Shown: in pieces, positions 38,432 through 48,750 of the stretch
How positions within the stretch are numbered: the first letter of the stretch is position 1
How the letters are laid out: each line of letters begins with the position of its first letter
Translations under genes and position numbers: made by a program
Notes under the pieces: model-generated
Seen by the model: the letters and a program-made list of their open reading frames with translations, nothing else
Database searches by the model: none
Told to the model about the DNA's origin: nothing
DNA from: CAVVZJ01 sp963752755
GTDB lineage: Bacteria > Planctomycetota > Planctomycetia > Isosphaerales > Isosphaeraceae
Reading direction: 5' to 3'
Length of the DNA stretch: 64,000 nt
NCBI GenBank assembly: GCA_963752755.1
Contig: CAVVZJ010000001.1
Location: forward strand, 1,922,001 to 1,986,000

Positions 38432-39565
38432 TCACGACCGGAAGAGGTCGTCCGACGGCTCCGGCTGCCGGCCGATCCGGAACGGCGCCAGGTCGATCGT
38501 CGGTTCCCGTTCCATCAAAAGATCCACGAGCACGGCCGCCGTCCCCGGCGAGAGCTGGAGCCCCACGCGCTTGTGGCCGGTGGCGACGAGGACGTTGGCA
38601 AACCCCGGCGCCCGGCCGAGGTACGGCAGGCCGTCGAGGTTGCCCGGACGAAGACCCGCCCAGGCCCGTTCGACCTCCGCCGTGCTCAAGGCGGGGCAAA
38701 GCCGCAAGGCCAGCGTGATCAGATCACCGACCGCCTGCGCCGTCGTCCTGGCTTCGAAGCCGGCCCGCTCCTCGGTCGAGCCGACGAGGACGCGGCCATC
38801 GTCGCGGGGAACGAGATACCGACTGCCGAGTTCGACAACCCGACTCAAGGCCGGCCGCTCCGTCCTGAGCAGCACGATCTGTCCCCGCACCGGCGGCGTC
38901 GGGACCCGCATCCCGAGGTCGGACAGCAAGCCCTCCGACCACGCCCCCGAGGCGATCACGACCCGGTCGCAGGGCAGGGGACCGGATGCGGTCTGGACGC
39001 TCAGGACCCGTTCGCCCCGCCTCTCGAAGCCGACGGCTCCCCGGCCAGGATCGAGTCGCACCCCTTTCCGCTCGCAGGCCAGGGCCAGCGCCCGAAGATG
39101 GCGCGGGTTGCGGACCTGGGCCATCCCGGGCAGGAAGTAGGCCGACCGCAAGGCCGGGTTCAGCAACGGCTCGACCCGCCCGAAATCGGCTGGTTCCAGC
39201 CGCTCGAACGCGATCCCCTCCGCCTCCCAGCCCGCGGCCAGGCGGCGAAGCTCCTCGTCCGCTTCGGGCGTCGCCGCCACGTCGAGGCCGCCGCAGGCGC
39301 GATAACCGTTGTCAATGCCCGTCTCCTCAAGTAGACGCTCCGACCAGGCCGGATAGAGCCGGGCGCTCAGGGTCCGCAAGGCCGACAAAGGCCCGCCCCC
39401 GGACCGCTCCGAAGGCGGCGACAGGATGCCCGCCCCCGCCCACGACGCCTCGCGACCCAGCGGTCCCCGGTCGATCAGATGAACCGATACGCCCTCCGCG
39501 GCCAGCGCATAGGCCACCGACAGCCCGATCACTCCGCCACCGACCACCACCACCTCGCCCGTCAT
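38432..39565 (-). CDS. thiO: Glycine oxidase ThiO
   Basis: FAD-dependent amine oxidase that makes iminoglycine from glycine for the thiazole half of thiamine. The N-terminal FAD-binding motif VVVVGGGVIGLSVAYALAAE is followed by EASWAGAGILSP, which is typical of glycine oxidases. VVIASGAWSEGLLSDLG and the late AWAGLRPGNLDGLPYLGRAPG and ATGHKRVGLQLSPGTA complete the pattern. The 377-residue length fits and the frame is intact. Other thiamine genes are not in the window. D-amino acid oxidase is the alternative. Confidence 0.93.
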   Translation of the reverse strand: MTGEVVVVGGGVIGLSVAYALAAEGVSVHLIDRGPLGREASWAGAGILSPPSERSGGGPLSALRTLSARLYPAWSERLLEETGIDNGYRACGGLDVAATPEADEELRRLAAGWEAEGIAFERLEPADFGRVEPLLNPALRSAYFLPGMAQVRNPRHLRALALACERKGVRLDPGRGAVGFERRGERVLSVQTASGPLPCDRVVIASGAWSEGLLSDLGMRVPTPPVRGQIVLLRTERPALSRVVELGSRYLVPRDDGRVLVGSTEERAGFEARTTAQAVGDLITLALRLCPALSTAEVERAWAGLRPGNLDGLPYLGRAPGFANVLVATGHKRVGLQLSPGTAAVLVDLLMEREPTIDLAPFRIGRQPEPSDDLFRS

Positions 39566-40401
39566 CGTGCCGGACCTCTTCGCTCCGAACGCCAGCGCCG
39601 CGCGTCGATCCGGTAGAGCGATCCCGGCTCGCTGGCGAGGATCAGGTCGTCGCCATCCCAGCCGACCGCCTCGATGCCGTCGGCCCGGTATTCGACCCGT
39701 CCGACCAGTTGCCAGTCCGCCCCGGTCCCGGTCCGCTCATAAACGCGGCAGACGTTCAGGCTGCAAACCGCCAGGCGGCGGCCATCAGACGTGAGGTCGG
39801 CTCCGGTGGCGGGCTCGGTGAATCCGGGCAGCGTCCCGATCCGATGGGCCACGGCGGGTCGGGTCCACGGCGACGGCGGGTCCAGGGGGACGTCGAAAAG
39901 CTCAGCGGGTCGGCCGTCGAGGTACTTCGCCACCAGGACCGCGCGACCACCGTCGATCACCAGCCCCTCGGCATCGAACCGGCCGGATGTCGGGAATCGA
40001 TAGTAACTCACCCGGATCGGCCTTAGCGGATTCCCGGCCGGCTCGCCGGGTCCGGCTCGTCGAACAGGAGGAGTGCCCGCAATGGTAGCCGCTCCCCGTT
40101 GTTGCCGATGTCGCCAACGACCAGGTGGCCGGCGTCGTCCGCGGCGAGATCCTCCCAGTCGAGGTTCGGCGCCGCGACCTGGTAGCGTCGCAGCACCCTG
40201 CCGTCGGCCCGCACGGCGAACAGGGCTGCGGGGTTGCCGGAATCGTTGTGGACCCAGAAGACCCCCGGATACCGCCGACTCGGCACGATCCCGGAGACCT
40301 CGCGAAGCTCGGCGCAGTTCGATCCGCCCCGACCGTTCGAGCGGCGCCGGGTCGTCGGGCAGGAGGAGAGACAGAAGCAGCAAGAGCGGCAGGGGTCGCA
40401 C
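39562..40401 (-). CDS. Exported beta-propeller-like protein, two compensating frameshifts
   Basis: No named family was recognised. The start is VRPLPLLLLLSLLLPDDPAP, a signal peptide on a GTG (40399-40401) with GGAAG upstream. The next section is in another frame and reads ELREVSGIVPSRRYPGVFWV, HNDSGNPAALFAVRADGRVL and LVVGDIGNNGERLPLRALL. A return to the first frame gives RVSYYRFPTSGRFDAEGLVI and EAVGWDGDDLILASEPGSLY. Two opposite indels near 40320 and 40030 explain the switches. Repeated 40-residue beta-rich units suggest a propeller. Its start overlaps nothing, while its stop overlaps the start of thiO by four bases. Confidence 0.65.
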   Translation of the reverse strand: MRPLPLLLLLSLLLPDDPAPLERSGRIELRRASRGLRDRAESAVSGGLLGPQRFRQPRSPVRRAGRRQGAATLPGRGAEPRLGGSRRGRRRPPGRWRHRQQRGAATIAGTPPVRRAGPGEPAGNPLRPIRVSYYRFPTSGRFDAEGLVIDGGRAVLVAKYLDGRPAELFDVPLDPPSPWTRPAVAHRIGTLPGFTEPATGADLTSDGRRLAVCSLNVCRVYERTGTGADWQLVGRVEYRADGIEAVGWDGDDLILASEPGSLYRIDARRWRSERRGPAR

Positions 40402-40661
40402 GTCGCAATCTTCCGTGGCAGGGTCGGGCGCCGGATCAAGAGTCATCGTAACAGCCGCGCGGCTGCCCGGCCAATGGGCCAGGCTCGGGGCGGTCCAACG
40501 CCCGGCGGGACCCGCTTGCGGAACGGCCCGGGCGGCGTCAAACTCGGGACGATTCTCCGGCCCGAGGCGGATCGGGCTGGACCGCAAGGCGTCGAGCCGT
40601 GTCGTCGGACGCTGACTCCGCCCTGCCCCCGACCCGTACCGGCCCGCGAGGTCTGCCCACG

Positions 40662-40940
40662 ATGGAAGTGCCCCAGGTCCGACCCGGCAAGGTCCAGCAC
40701 ACCGAGCCGATGCCCCGCGTCATTGCCTTTTTTTACAACTCCGCCCAGGGCAACGCCGTCATCCAGCTCGTCACCCAGCTCGGCGTCCCCAGCGAACGCC
40801 TTGGCATCACCCCGCCCGACCGCATTGAGGGCGGCCAGGGCATGCTCCTCTCCATCCCTTGCCCGGACGAGAAGATCCAGGCCCGCGTCGAGGCCATCTG
40901 CCGAGCCCAGGGCGCCGAGATCCACCGGCAGCATCGTTGA
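40662..40940 (+). CDS. Hypothetical small protein
   Basis: The 92-residue product has no recognised family. The conserved-looking part is MPRVIAFFYNSAQGNAVIQL, VTQLGVPSERLGITPPDRIE and MLLSIPCPDEKIQARVEAIC, which reads as a small alpha/beta fold reminiscent of ferredoxin-like domains. The start is unclear: ATG 40662, GTG 40599 and ATG 40710 are all possible. It is bounded by divergent thiO-side genes and the DUF1080 gene. No function is proposed. Confidence 0.55.
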   Translation: MEVPQVRPGKVQHTEPMPRVIAFFYNSAQGNAVIQLVTQLGVPSERLGITPPDRIEGGQGMLLSIPCPDEKIQARVEAICRAQGAEIHRQHR

Positions 40941-41155
40941 GAGAACCCCGGTCACTGGGAGGGTGGACGAGACAGTGGATTCGGGCACCTTCTCGGATCC
41001 GCTCCGCTCACCTCCCGGGATTGATAACGGCGGGTAAAGCCCACCTCGCATCGTCAGACGATGCTTCTCGCACGCCCTCCGAGACTCGGTCTCGAATTCG
41101 AGACGCTGAACGGCCTCACAACCCTCCTCCCCAGCCACGAAGGACTTACCGAACC

Positions 41156-41981
41156 ATGCGATCCCGCCTCTCCCTTCTCGCCCTCCTGACCGCAATCGCC
41201 CCCCTGGCCTCCGCCAGGGCCCAGGAGCCCGCGGTGCCTGACTTCGCGAAGGACGTTCCCCAGGTCAAGACGGGTGAACCCACCTTCCAGTTCAACGGCA
41301 AGGATCTGACCGGCTTCTACACCTACCTCCGCGAGCACAAGTACGACGACCCGAACAAGGTCTTCACCGTGCAGGACGGCATGGTCCGCGTCTCCGGCGA
41401 GGAGTTCGGCGGATTCGCCACCAAGGAAGCGTACGGCGATTATCACCTGATCGCCGAGTGGAAGTGGGGCGACGAGACCTTCCCGCCCCGCAAGGACCGG
41501 TCCCGCGATTCGGGCATCCTGCTGCACTGCGTCGGCCCCGACGGCGCCGCGGGCGGCCAGTGGATGCAGTCGCAGGAGTGCCAGATCATCGAGGGCGGCT
41601 GCGGCGACTTCATCATGGTCGGCGGCGAGGAGCAAGCCCAGCCTGACGGTCGAGACCCGCGTCGGGCCGGACAAGCAGCTTTATTACGAGAAGGGCGGCG
41701 AGGCCGTCACCCGAAACTCCGGCCGGTTCAACTGGTGGGGACGCGACCCGTCGTGGAAGGACGTCCTCGGCTTCCGCGGCAAGAACGACGTCGAGAAGCC
41801 CGCCGGCGAGTGGAACCGCATGGAGGTCATCTGCGACGGCGGCACGATCACCAACATCGTCAACGGCTACGTCGTCAACCGCGGCACCAACTCCAGCCTG
41901 ACCAAGGGAAAGATCCTGTTCCAGTCCGAGGGGGCCGAGATTTTCTTCCGCAAGATCGAGGTCCGTCCGCTGGTGAAGTAA
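41156..41981 (+). CDS. Secreted DUF1080 (3-keto-glucoside hydrolase-like) protein, one frameshift
   Basis: Concanavalin-fold DUF1080 protein, a family common in planctomycetes and linked to sugar hydrolysis. MRSRLSLLALLTAIAPLASA is a signal peptide. Core segments are FQFNGKDLTGFYTYLREHKY, FGGFATKEAYGDYHLIAEWK, DSGILLHCVGPDGA, QECQIIEGGCGDF, and the late FNWWGRDPSWKDV and GEWNRMEVICDGGTITNIVN. One extra base near 41637-41645 breaks the frame between GGEEQ and SLTVETRVGPDKQL. Corrected, it is about 274 residues, ending at the TAA 41979-41981. The product is likely periplasmic. Confidence 0.88.
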
Positions 41982-42181
41982 ACTTGATGGGAGACACCCG
42001 GTACGTCCGTCGGCGCCGCGTGCGGCGCCGACGGTTTTTGTTCTTGCCGGCACCCCGAATCGGCGAACGCCCCTTTCTTCCGAATCCATGCACTCGCACT
42101 CTTGACGGTGATCCGGTAGAATTGACGAGACGGCTCTCCCCCATCATGTCCCGGACCGCTTCACGAAGAGGAATGAGCCCG

Positions 42182-43882
42182 ATGCGTCGCCTCGCCGTCT
42201 GCGGTGTCGCCTTGATCTTGCTCACGACCGGGGCTCGCGCCCTGGCGCAGAGCGGGCCCGCGGCGGGAGCCGTGGTCAAGGGCGTGCAGTTCCTCCGCAC
42301 GCAGACCGGCAAGATGAATGTCGGCGAGGCCGGGCTGGCCGCCCTCGCCCTGAGCAAGGCCGAGGTGCCGGCCAACGACCCGGCCATCCAGCAGTGCCTG
42401 GCCAAGATCCTGCCGCAGTTCACCGACAAGGGCTACATCCCCGAGAAGCGCGGCGGGCATGAGGTGTACGAGGCGGCCGTCGTCTGCATGGCCCTCTCCA
42501 GCATCGACGCCGAGAAGTATTACCGCGAGATCGAGGCCCTCGCCAAGTTCCTGCTCGCGATCCAGAAGTCCAACGGCGCCTGGGACTACTTCCAGCCCAA
42601 CCGCACGGCCGGCGATAGCTCGATGACCCAGTACGCCTTGCTCGGGCTCTGGGAGGCCGAGTCGATCGGCGTCGATGTGCCCGTGCGCGTCTGGGACGTC
42701 GCCGCCCAGTGGTATCTTTCCAAGCAGCGCAGCAACGGCGGCTGGAACTACCACCCCGACGAGGCCCAGTGGCCCGAGACCGTCTCCATGACCGCCGCCG
42801 GCTCCGGCAGCCTGCTGCTCTGCCGGAGCATGCTCGACCGCTACCGCAAGGGGCCGGAGGTGCTCAACCCGCTGCTCACCCCCTTGATCGCCGAGGGTGA
42901 CCCGAACCTGAGCTACAAGATCGTCTCCTCCACGGGCAGCATGAACGCCGCCGCCCGTCGCGGCATCGAGTGGCTCGAGCGCAATTACCAGCCCGCCGAG
43001 ACCGACCTGATCGGCCTGACCGCCTATTATGCCCTTTATGGCGTCGAACGCGTCGCCGCCCTCGCCCCACCGGAGATGGTCGGGAGCTGGGACTGGTACG
43101 ACCGCGGCGTCCGCTGGGCTCTCGGCCAGCAGAAGTCCGACGGGAGCTGGGACAGCCGCCAGTACGGCCCGATCGTCAACACGAGCTGGGCCATCCTCTT
43201 CGCCGTCAAATCGACCGAGAAGGCCAAGCGCAAGATCGAGATCCGCCGCCTCGGAGCCGGCACCCTGCTCGGCGGTCGCGGCCTGCCGACCGACCTGAAC
43301 AACATGACGATCGCCCAGGGCCGCGTGGTCGTTCGCCCGATGAACGGCGCCGTCGAGAGCATGATCGCCGTGCTCGAAGACCCCTCCGCCACCAACGCCG
43401 ACGCCGCCCTCGCCGGCCTCGTCGCCCGCTATCAGGCCGTCGGTCCGGATGCGCTTCGCCCATTCAAGGACCGCTTCCGCAAGCTCCTGACCGACCGCGA
43501 CCCCGGCGTCCGCCGCGTCTCCTGCTGGGCCCTCGGCCGCTCCGGCGACCTGGATGTCGCCCCGAACCTGATCCGCGCGCTGCTCGACCCCGACGACGCG
43601 GTCGTCGTCGAGGCCCGCACCGGCCTCCAGGTGCTCAGCCGCAAGATCGACAGCCTGGGTCCGCCCCGCAACGCCACCCCCGAACAGAAGCTGGAAGCGG
43701 CCCGTCGCTGGCGCGACTGGTACGAGTCGGTCCGCCCGCCTGACCTCGACCCGCTCGACGACCCTGTCCTGAACAAGCCGATCGCGTCGCCCTCGGCGCC
43801 CCCGCCGGGTCCGCCGCGACCGTCGGCTCGGAGGCCACCCGATGAGCGTCGGCCCGCCGACCCGGGGACCCGAGGAGCCTGA
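42182..43882 (+). CDS. Secreted squalene-cyclase/prenyltransferase-fold protein
   Basis: Not a true terpene cyclase: it has a signal peptide (MRRLAVCGVALILLTTGARALAQ) and alpha/alpha-toroid repeats. Repeat-like units include AGLAALALSKAEVPAND, VYEAAVVCMALSSI, KSNGAWDYFQPNRT, QRSNGGWNYHPDEAQ and KSDGSWDSRQYGPIVNTSWA. A HEAT-like region (PGVRRVSCWALGRSGDLD) follows near residue 440. The catalytic DXDD of squalene-hopene cyclases is absent. The ATG at 42182 follows GAGG by about 10 nt. The Pro-rich C-terminal tail may be off-frame. Correcting it would end the gene at 43845, overlapping the next ATG. Confidence 0.8.
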   Translation: MRRLAVCGVALILLTTGARALAQSGPAAGAVVKGVQFLRTQTGKMNVGEAGLAALALSKAEVPANDPAIQQCLAKILPQFTDKGYIPEKRGGHEVYEAAVVCMALSSIDAEKYYREIEALAKFLLAIQKSNGAWDYFQPNRTAGDSSMTQYALLGLWEAESIGVDVPVRVWDVAAQWYLSKQRSNGGWNYHPDEAQWPETVSMTAAGSGSLLLCRSMLDRYRKGPEVLNPLLTPLIAEGDPNLSYKIVSSTGSMNAAARRGIEWLERNYQPAETDLIGLTAYYALYGVERVAALAPPEMVGSWDWYDRGVRWALGQQKSDGSWDSRQYGPIVNTSWAILFAVKSTEKAKRKIEIRRLGAGTLLGGRGLPTDLNNMTIAQGRVVVRPMNGAVESMIAVLEDPSATNADAALAGLVARYQAVGPDALRPFKDRFRKLLTDRDPGVRRVSCWALGRSGDLDVAPNLIRALLDPDDAVVVEARTGLQVLSRKIDSLGPPRNATPEQKLEAARRWRDWYESVRPPDLDPLDDPVLNKPIASPSAPPPGPPRPSARRPPDERRPADPGTRGA

Positions 43883-45078
43883 TCGACGACCTGAAGGAGC
43901 CGGAGGCGAACGGCCCCCGCGCCGGCTCTCCACCACCCCGTTCGCCCGACGCGGCGCCGCCGGCCCCCGAGATCTCCAACGTCCGCACCGTCGGCCTCAA
44001 GAACCGCAAGTCCGCGGCAGCGACCCCGACGGCCCGGAGCCCGACAAGAAGGCAAGGCCGACCGAGAAAGTCGACAAGGACGCCCGGAAAGCCGCCCGCC
44101 AGAGCGACCGCGACCAGAAGGCCGCCACGGAAATCGAGCGGCTCAAGGCGAACCCCCGGGTCGTCGGCGAATCGAAGTTCGACCGGGTTTCCTCCGGCCT
44201 GATGTCGGCGATCCTCGGCGCCGGCTGCGCCGTCGGCTGGCTCTACCTCATGGTGCTCACCCAGCAATCCTTCGCCGACCGCGCCCCGGCGACCGGTCGA
44301 GATCATCGAGGTCGAGGGGGGTGGCGGCGGCACGCCCGAGGGCGAGATGGGGGCGACCGAGGAGGTCAACGTCGCCGGCGCCGAGGTCTCGACGCAGGCG
44401 TCCAACAACATGGAGGACGCCAGCGAGTTCGAGCCGGCCGACCATCGAGATCACCTCCTCCGCCATGATCGACGCCCTCTCCGAGGTACCCCCCGACGAG
44501 ATGGTCTCGATGGACATCGCCGAGGCCCTGCCCAACGCCCAGATGGTCGCCACCGGCCAGAAGGCGTCGAAGATCGGCACCGGCAAGGCCTTCGGCTTCG
44601 GCCCCGGCCCCGGCGGCGGCGTTCCCCGCGAGATGCGCTGGTCGATCGTCTTCACCCCCGGCCAGACCACCGACGAGTACGCCCGCCAGCTCGACTTCCT
44701 CGGCGTCGAGCTGGCCTCGCCGATGAGCGGGACAACGCTCGACTACGCCTCGAAGTTCTCCAGCGGCGCCCCTCAGCGTCGCGTCGGCCTGGTCGCCGCC
44801 GACAAGCGGCTCTATTTCCTCTGGCAAGGCGCGGGCCGCAAGGCGGCCGACGTGGAGTTGCTCCAGAGGGCCGGGATCGACGTCGGCAACAAGGCGATCT
44901 TCCAGTTCTATCCCCAAGGCGGTCGAGGACCAGCTCGCCGCTGCTCGAAAACAGCTTCGCCAATCGCCAGCCGGCCCAGATCCGCAGCACCCGCTTCCAG
45001 GTCATTCAGAGTGGCGGTCGCTACACGCTGAAGGTGCTTCGCAGGAGCCGATGCAAGAGCAATAATCTCCGCACTTGA
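43842..45078 (+). CDS. Single-pass membrane protein of unknown function, at least three frameshifts
   Basis: A long charged, Pro-rich N-terminal part (EPDKKARPTEKVDKDARKAA, AATEIERLKANPRVVGESKF) precedes one membrane helix (LMSAILGAGCAVGWLYLMVL). A periplasmic part follows, with a Gly-rich linker and segments EITSSAMIDALSEVPPDEM, MRWSIVFTPGQTTDEYARQL and AADKRLYFLWQGAGRK. The frame changes near 44295, 44440 and 44925, with possibly two more near 43870-44040, so the protein sequence is only partly certain. The ATG 43842 (ATGA) may overlap the stop of the preceding gene. No family was recognised; anchoring or scaffold roles are speculation. Confidence 0.55.
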
Positions 45079-45201
45079 TCGCGGGTCGGCCGGCCCGACC
45101 CGTCTCCCCTGGGAATCCTCCCGTGGCTCGATTCCAGCCTCACTGGTCGATGGCGAGTCTCACGATGGCGAATGCGCTCTGCTTGCTCCGGAGGGCCGCG
45201 C

Positions 45202-48200
45202 ATGGCGACGCTTGAAGTTCACGACGGCCGCGGCCGGGTCGAGTTCGTGACGATCTCGAAGGCGCACCCCGCCCTGCTTCGGCTCCGACCCGAAGTGCGA
45301 CATCGTCGTGAAGGACCCCGACGCTCCAGCCCTTCCACGGCCGGCTCCGCTGGAAGGGTGACAAGTTCAAGGCCGAGGCGTTCCCCGAGGCCCGCTCGCT
45401 CGACATCAACGGTCAGAAGATGGTCGCCGCCAGCTTCCGTCCCGGCGACGAGCTGGCCGTCGGCAATTACCGGATCTTCCTCGTCAGCGAGGAGGACGGC
45501 CCGGCCGACCTGGAGCCGACGCGCATCCAGACCCGTCCCGCCGGCGCCGAGGAAGCGGCCTGGATGGGTGGCGAGGAGGTCGAGCCTCCCTCGGAGATGA
45601 GCACCCCCGCCGTCCCGCCCAGCCGCGCGCTCCGCCAGGGTCCCGCCGCCGCCACCGCCACCCCGACGGCCACCGCGGCCCCGACGGCCACGGCCACCGC
45701 CCCGCCGGCCACCGTGAAGATTCCCTGGTGGCGCAAGGCCCTCCGCAAGCTCAATGCCGGCGAACGCCCGCCCGGCCAGGAAGACCTCACCAAGTCCCCC
45801 TTGATCCTCGGCCTGGCCGTCGCCCTCGGCTGCCTGCTGCTCGTCGGTTACGGGCTCTGGAATGTCTTCGCCAAGAACCGCGCCGACCGGCAGTTCGCCA
45901 TCGCCAATGCCCGCTTCGAGGAGCGCGATTACCGCAATGCCATCAGTGCCTTCGACGAGTTCCTCCTCACCAATCCGAGCGACCTCCGCGCCGGCCGCGC
46001 TCGCGTGCTCCGCGAGCTGGCCGACGTCCGCCAGTTCACCTCCACCGGCGGCGTCTCCTGGAACGCGGCGATCGAGAACGCCCGCGAGATGATCCAGAAT
46101 GTCGGCAACGAACCTTCCTTCCGCGACCGCCGCATGGACCTCGCCGCCGAGATCCTCAAGGCCGTCGGCGGCTTCGCCGACATCGCCCGCTCCAACGCCG
46201 ACGCCAAGGCCCTCGCCGACGCCAATGACGCCCTCGCCCTCCACGCCAAGGTCGCCGACGCGGCCCACCAGACCTTGCTTAACAAGTCCGACGTGCCCAA
46301 GCGGCTCGCCGCCGCCGAGGCGGCCGTCGCCAAGGCCAAGATCCGCCGCGACGCCCTCGCCGGGATGGCCGCCGCCATCAAGGCCAGCAACCCCGACGCG
46401 GTCTATGCCAGCCGTGACGCCCTGGTCAAGCAATACCCCGACCTCGAAACCGACAAGGAGATCGTCGCCCGGCTCACCGAGGCCAACGACCTGATCCGCA
46501 AGGCCGTCACCTTCGACCCCTCCAGCCATCTGGCCGAGTCCACCCCCCAGCCCGACCCGCTCGGCCCGCCCGTCTCGCTCGTGCTCCGCCAGGTCGCCCC
46601 CGGCGGCTCGCCCAGCCCGGCCACCGCCGACGGCCCGGTCGTCTATGCCACCGTCCAGGGCTACCTCTACGCCGTCGATGGCGCCAACGGGGCCCCGCTC
46701 TGGCACCAGCCGGTCGGCCTGACCTCGCCGTTCCCGCCGATCCCGATCACCGGCCGCAATCCCTCCGCTCTCGCCTTCGACGCCCGCCATGACGAGCTGG
46801 TCCGCCTCGACGGCCGGACCGGCAAGCTCCTCTGGCGGCAGGCTCTCGGCGAGCCGATCTTCAGCCCGCCGCTCGTGCTGGGCAACCAGGTCGTGCAGGT
46901 CATCCCGTCCGGCCGGCTCGTCTTGATCGACCTCCAGAGCGGCGCCATCGAGGGTAACCTCGTCATCGGCCGTCCCCTCGCCGGTACCCCCGCCACCGAC
47001 GAGGCCGGCCAGTTCTTCTACCTGACCGGCGATCGCGACAACGTGTATGTCGTCGCCCGCGACCCGGTCGAGTGCGTCTCCGTCGCCTACCTCGGCCACC
47101 CCTCCGGCTCGATCCGCTGCGCCCCGGCACGGCTGGCCAACTTCCTGATCGTGCCGGAGAACCGCGACCTCTGGGAAGGCCGCTGGTCCGTCTTCGTCAT
47201 CGATCAGCAAGGCGAACAGCTCCGCTTCGTCCAGTCCGTGACGATCCCCGGCTGGACCTGGCAGACCCCCGCCTCGCAAGGGACGATCGTCTGGTCCTTG
47301 ACCGACCGCAACGCCCTCACCGCCTTCGCCGTCGGCTCCGAGGACGCCAAGGCCCCGCTGACCCAGGTCGCCCAGACCGTCCCCGACAACCGGCCCTCCG
47401 GCCCCGCCTACGCACACGCCCGCGGCGACCGCGAGCTCTGGGTCTCCTCCTCCCGTCTCGGCCGGTTCGACCTGGAGGCTCAGCTCAACGCCATCGCCCC
47501 CACCTGGACCATCGAGCGCCGCCGGCCCCTCCGTCGGCCCGATCCAGACCGCCGGCCGGCTCGCCGTCTTCGCGCACCAGTACGACGAAGGGCCGGGCGT
47601 CGCGCTCTGGGCCGTCGATCCGTCCGACGGCAAGCTCGCCTGGAAGACCGTCCTCGGCGCCCCTGGCCGCTCCAGCCCCACCCCGCCGGCGACGGCGGCC
47701 GCCTGACCACCCTCGCCACCACCGGCCCCGAGGTCGCCATCGACGCCGCGACGCTCCGCGACGGCGGCTTCCTCGAGCAGACCCTCCGCAACCCCGGCTA
47801 CTTCTACCTCCCCGATGGCCCGCTCCGCCTGCTGGAAAACGACGGCCTGAGCGTCCTCGTCCCCGCCCCGGATGCTGACCACCTGCTCGTTCGCGAGAAC
47901 CGGACGTCCGACTTCCGCCGGATCGATCTGCCCGCCCCCCTCGGCGCCCCACCCGTCTTCTGGGGTCCCGACCTCTTCGTCCCCGGCCTCGACGGCCGCG
48001 CCTACCTCGTCAACCCGAAGTCCGGCGCCGCCGAGGCTGAGCCTTATGTCCCCATCTTCGACGCCGACCAGCCGACCCGCTGGCGAGCCCCCTCGTTCCT
48101 GAATGATGCCGTCGTCCTGGCCGACCGCTCCGGTGTCGTCCGACGCCTCCAGCGCCTGACCGAGCCCCGCCTTCACCTCGACGTCGTCGGCGAGCCCGAG

Positions 48201-48674
48201 GACCTCCGCAGCCCGATCGAGGCCGACCCGGCTGCCACCACCAACGCCGTGATCGTCGTCACCGAGGATGGCCGCGTCCGCTCCCTCGCCGGCCGCGACC
48301 TCAGCCCGCTCGGGGCCTGGACCCTCGAAGTCCCCCGCGCCTTCGGCCCCCTGGCGATCGGCGACAACGTTTATCTGATCGACAAGGCCGGCGGCGTCCT
48401 CGCCTTCGCCCCGGACGGCAGCCGTCTCTGGGCCGCCGACCTCCGCGATGCCCCGCCGATCGGCCCGCCGGTCGTCGTCGGCGACGCCGTCTGGTTCCTC
48501 AGCCGCGACGGCGTCCTCCAGAAGCGCTCCCTCGCCGACGGTTCGCCTCTCGACCGCCTCGACCTCGGCATCCTCCCCGGCGGCGGCCTCACCGCCCTCG
48601 GCCCCGATGTCGTCGTCTCCGCCGCCCCCGGCACGATCCGGCTCCTCCGGTCCGGCGCCGAGTCTGGTCAATAG
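45202..48674 (+). CDS. FHA domain-TM-PQQ-like beta-propeller protein, four frameshifts
   Basis: Large membrane protein of about 1,157 residues. Residues ~1-95 form an FHA phosphothreonine-binding domain. Two frame errors (near 45288 and 45335) hide it, but GSDPKCDIVVKDPDAP, FHGRLRWKGDKFKAEAF and SLDINGQKM are clear when corrected. A low-complexity Ala/Thr/Pro linker and a membrane helix (ILGLAVALGCLLLVGYGLW) follow. A TPR-like region is next, then a PQQ-like beta-propeller with units such as VVYATVQGYLYAVDGANGAP and LVRLDGRTGKLLWRQALGE. A compensating pair of frameshifts lies near 47520 and 47690. The FHA faces the cytoplasm and the propeller the periplasm. Ser/Thr kinase input is inferred. 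Confidence 0.8.
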
Positions 48675-48750
48675 TTCCCTGGGACCCGCCAGACCGCTCC
48701 TCTGTCATCGAAGATTGACCATCCGTCATCGAACATCGCGAGCCCCTCCG

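Noticed and set aside
40859..43882. Apparent 1,007-codon fusion of DUF1080 and the cyclase-like protein
   Set aside because: The frame passes through the DUF1080 break and the intergenic stretch. Each protein has its own signal peptide, so these are two genes.
42182..43882. Genuine squalene-hopene cyclase
   Set aside because: It has a signal peptide and lacks the DXDD catalytic motif and QW-motif density of real cyclases; only the fold is shared.
45219..48671. 1,150-codon open frame on the minus strand opposite the FHA-propeller gene
   Set aside because: It mirrors the plus-strand gene in GC-rich codons, has a Gly/Asp/Ala-heavy composition and no family motifs. Plus-strand domains are clear.
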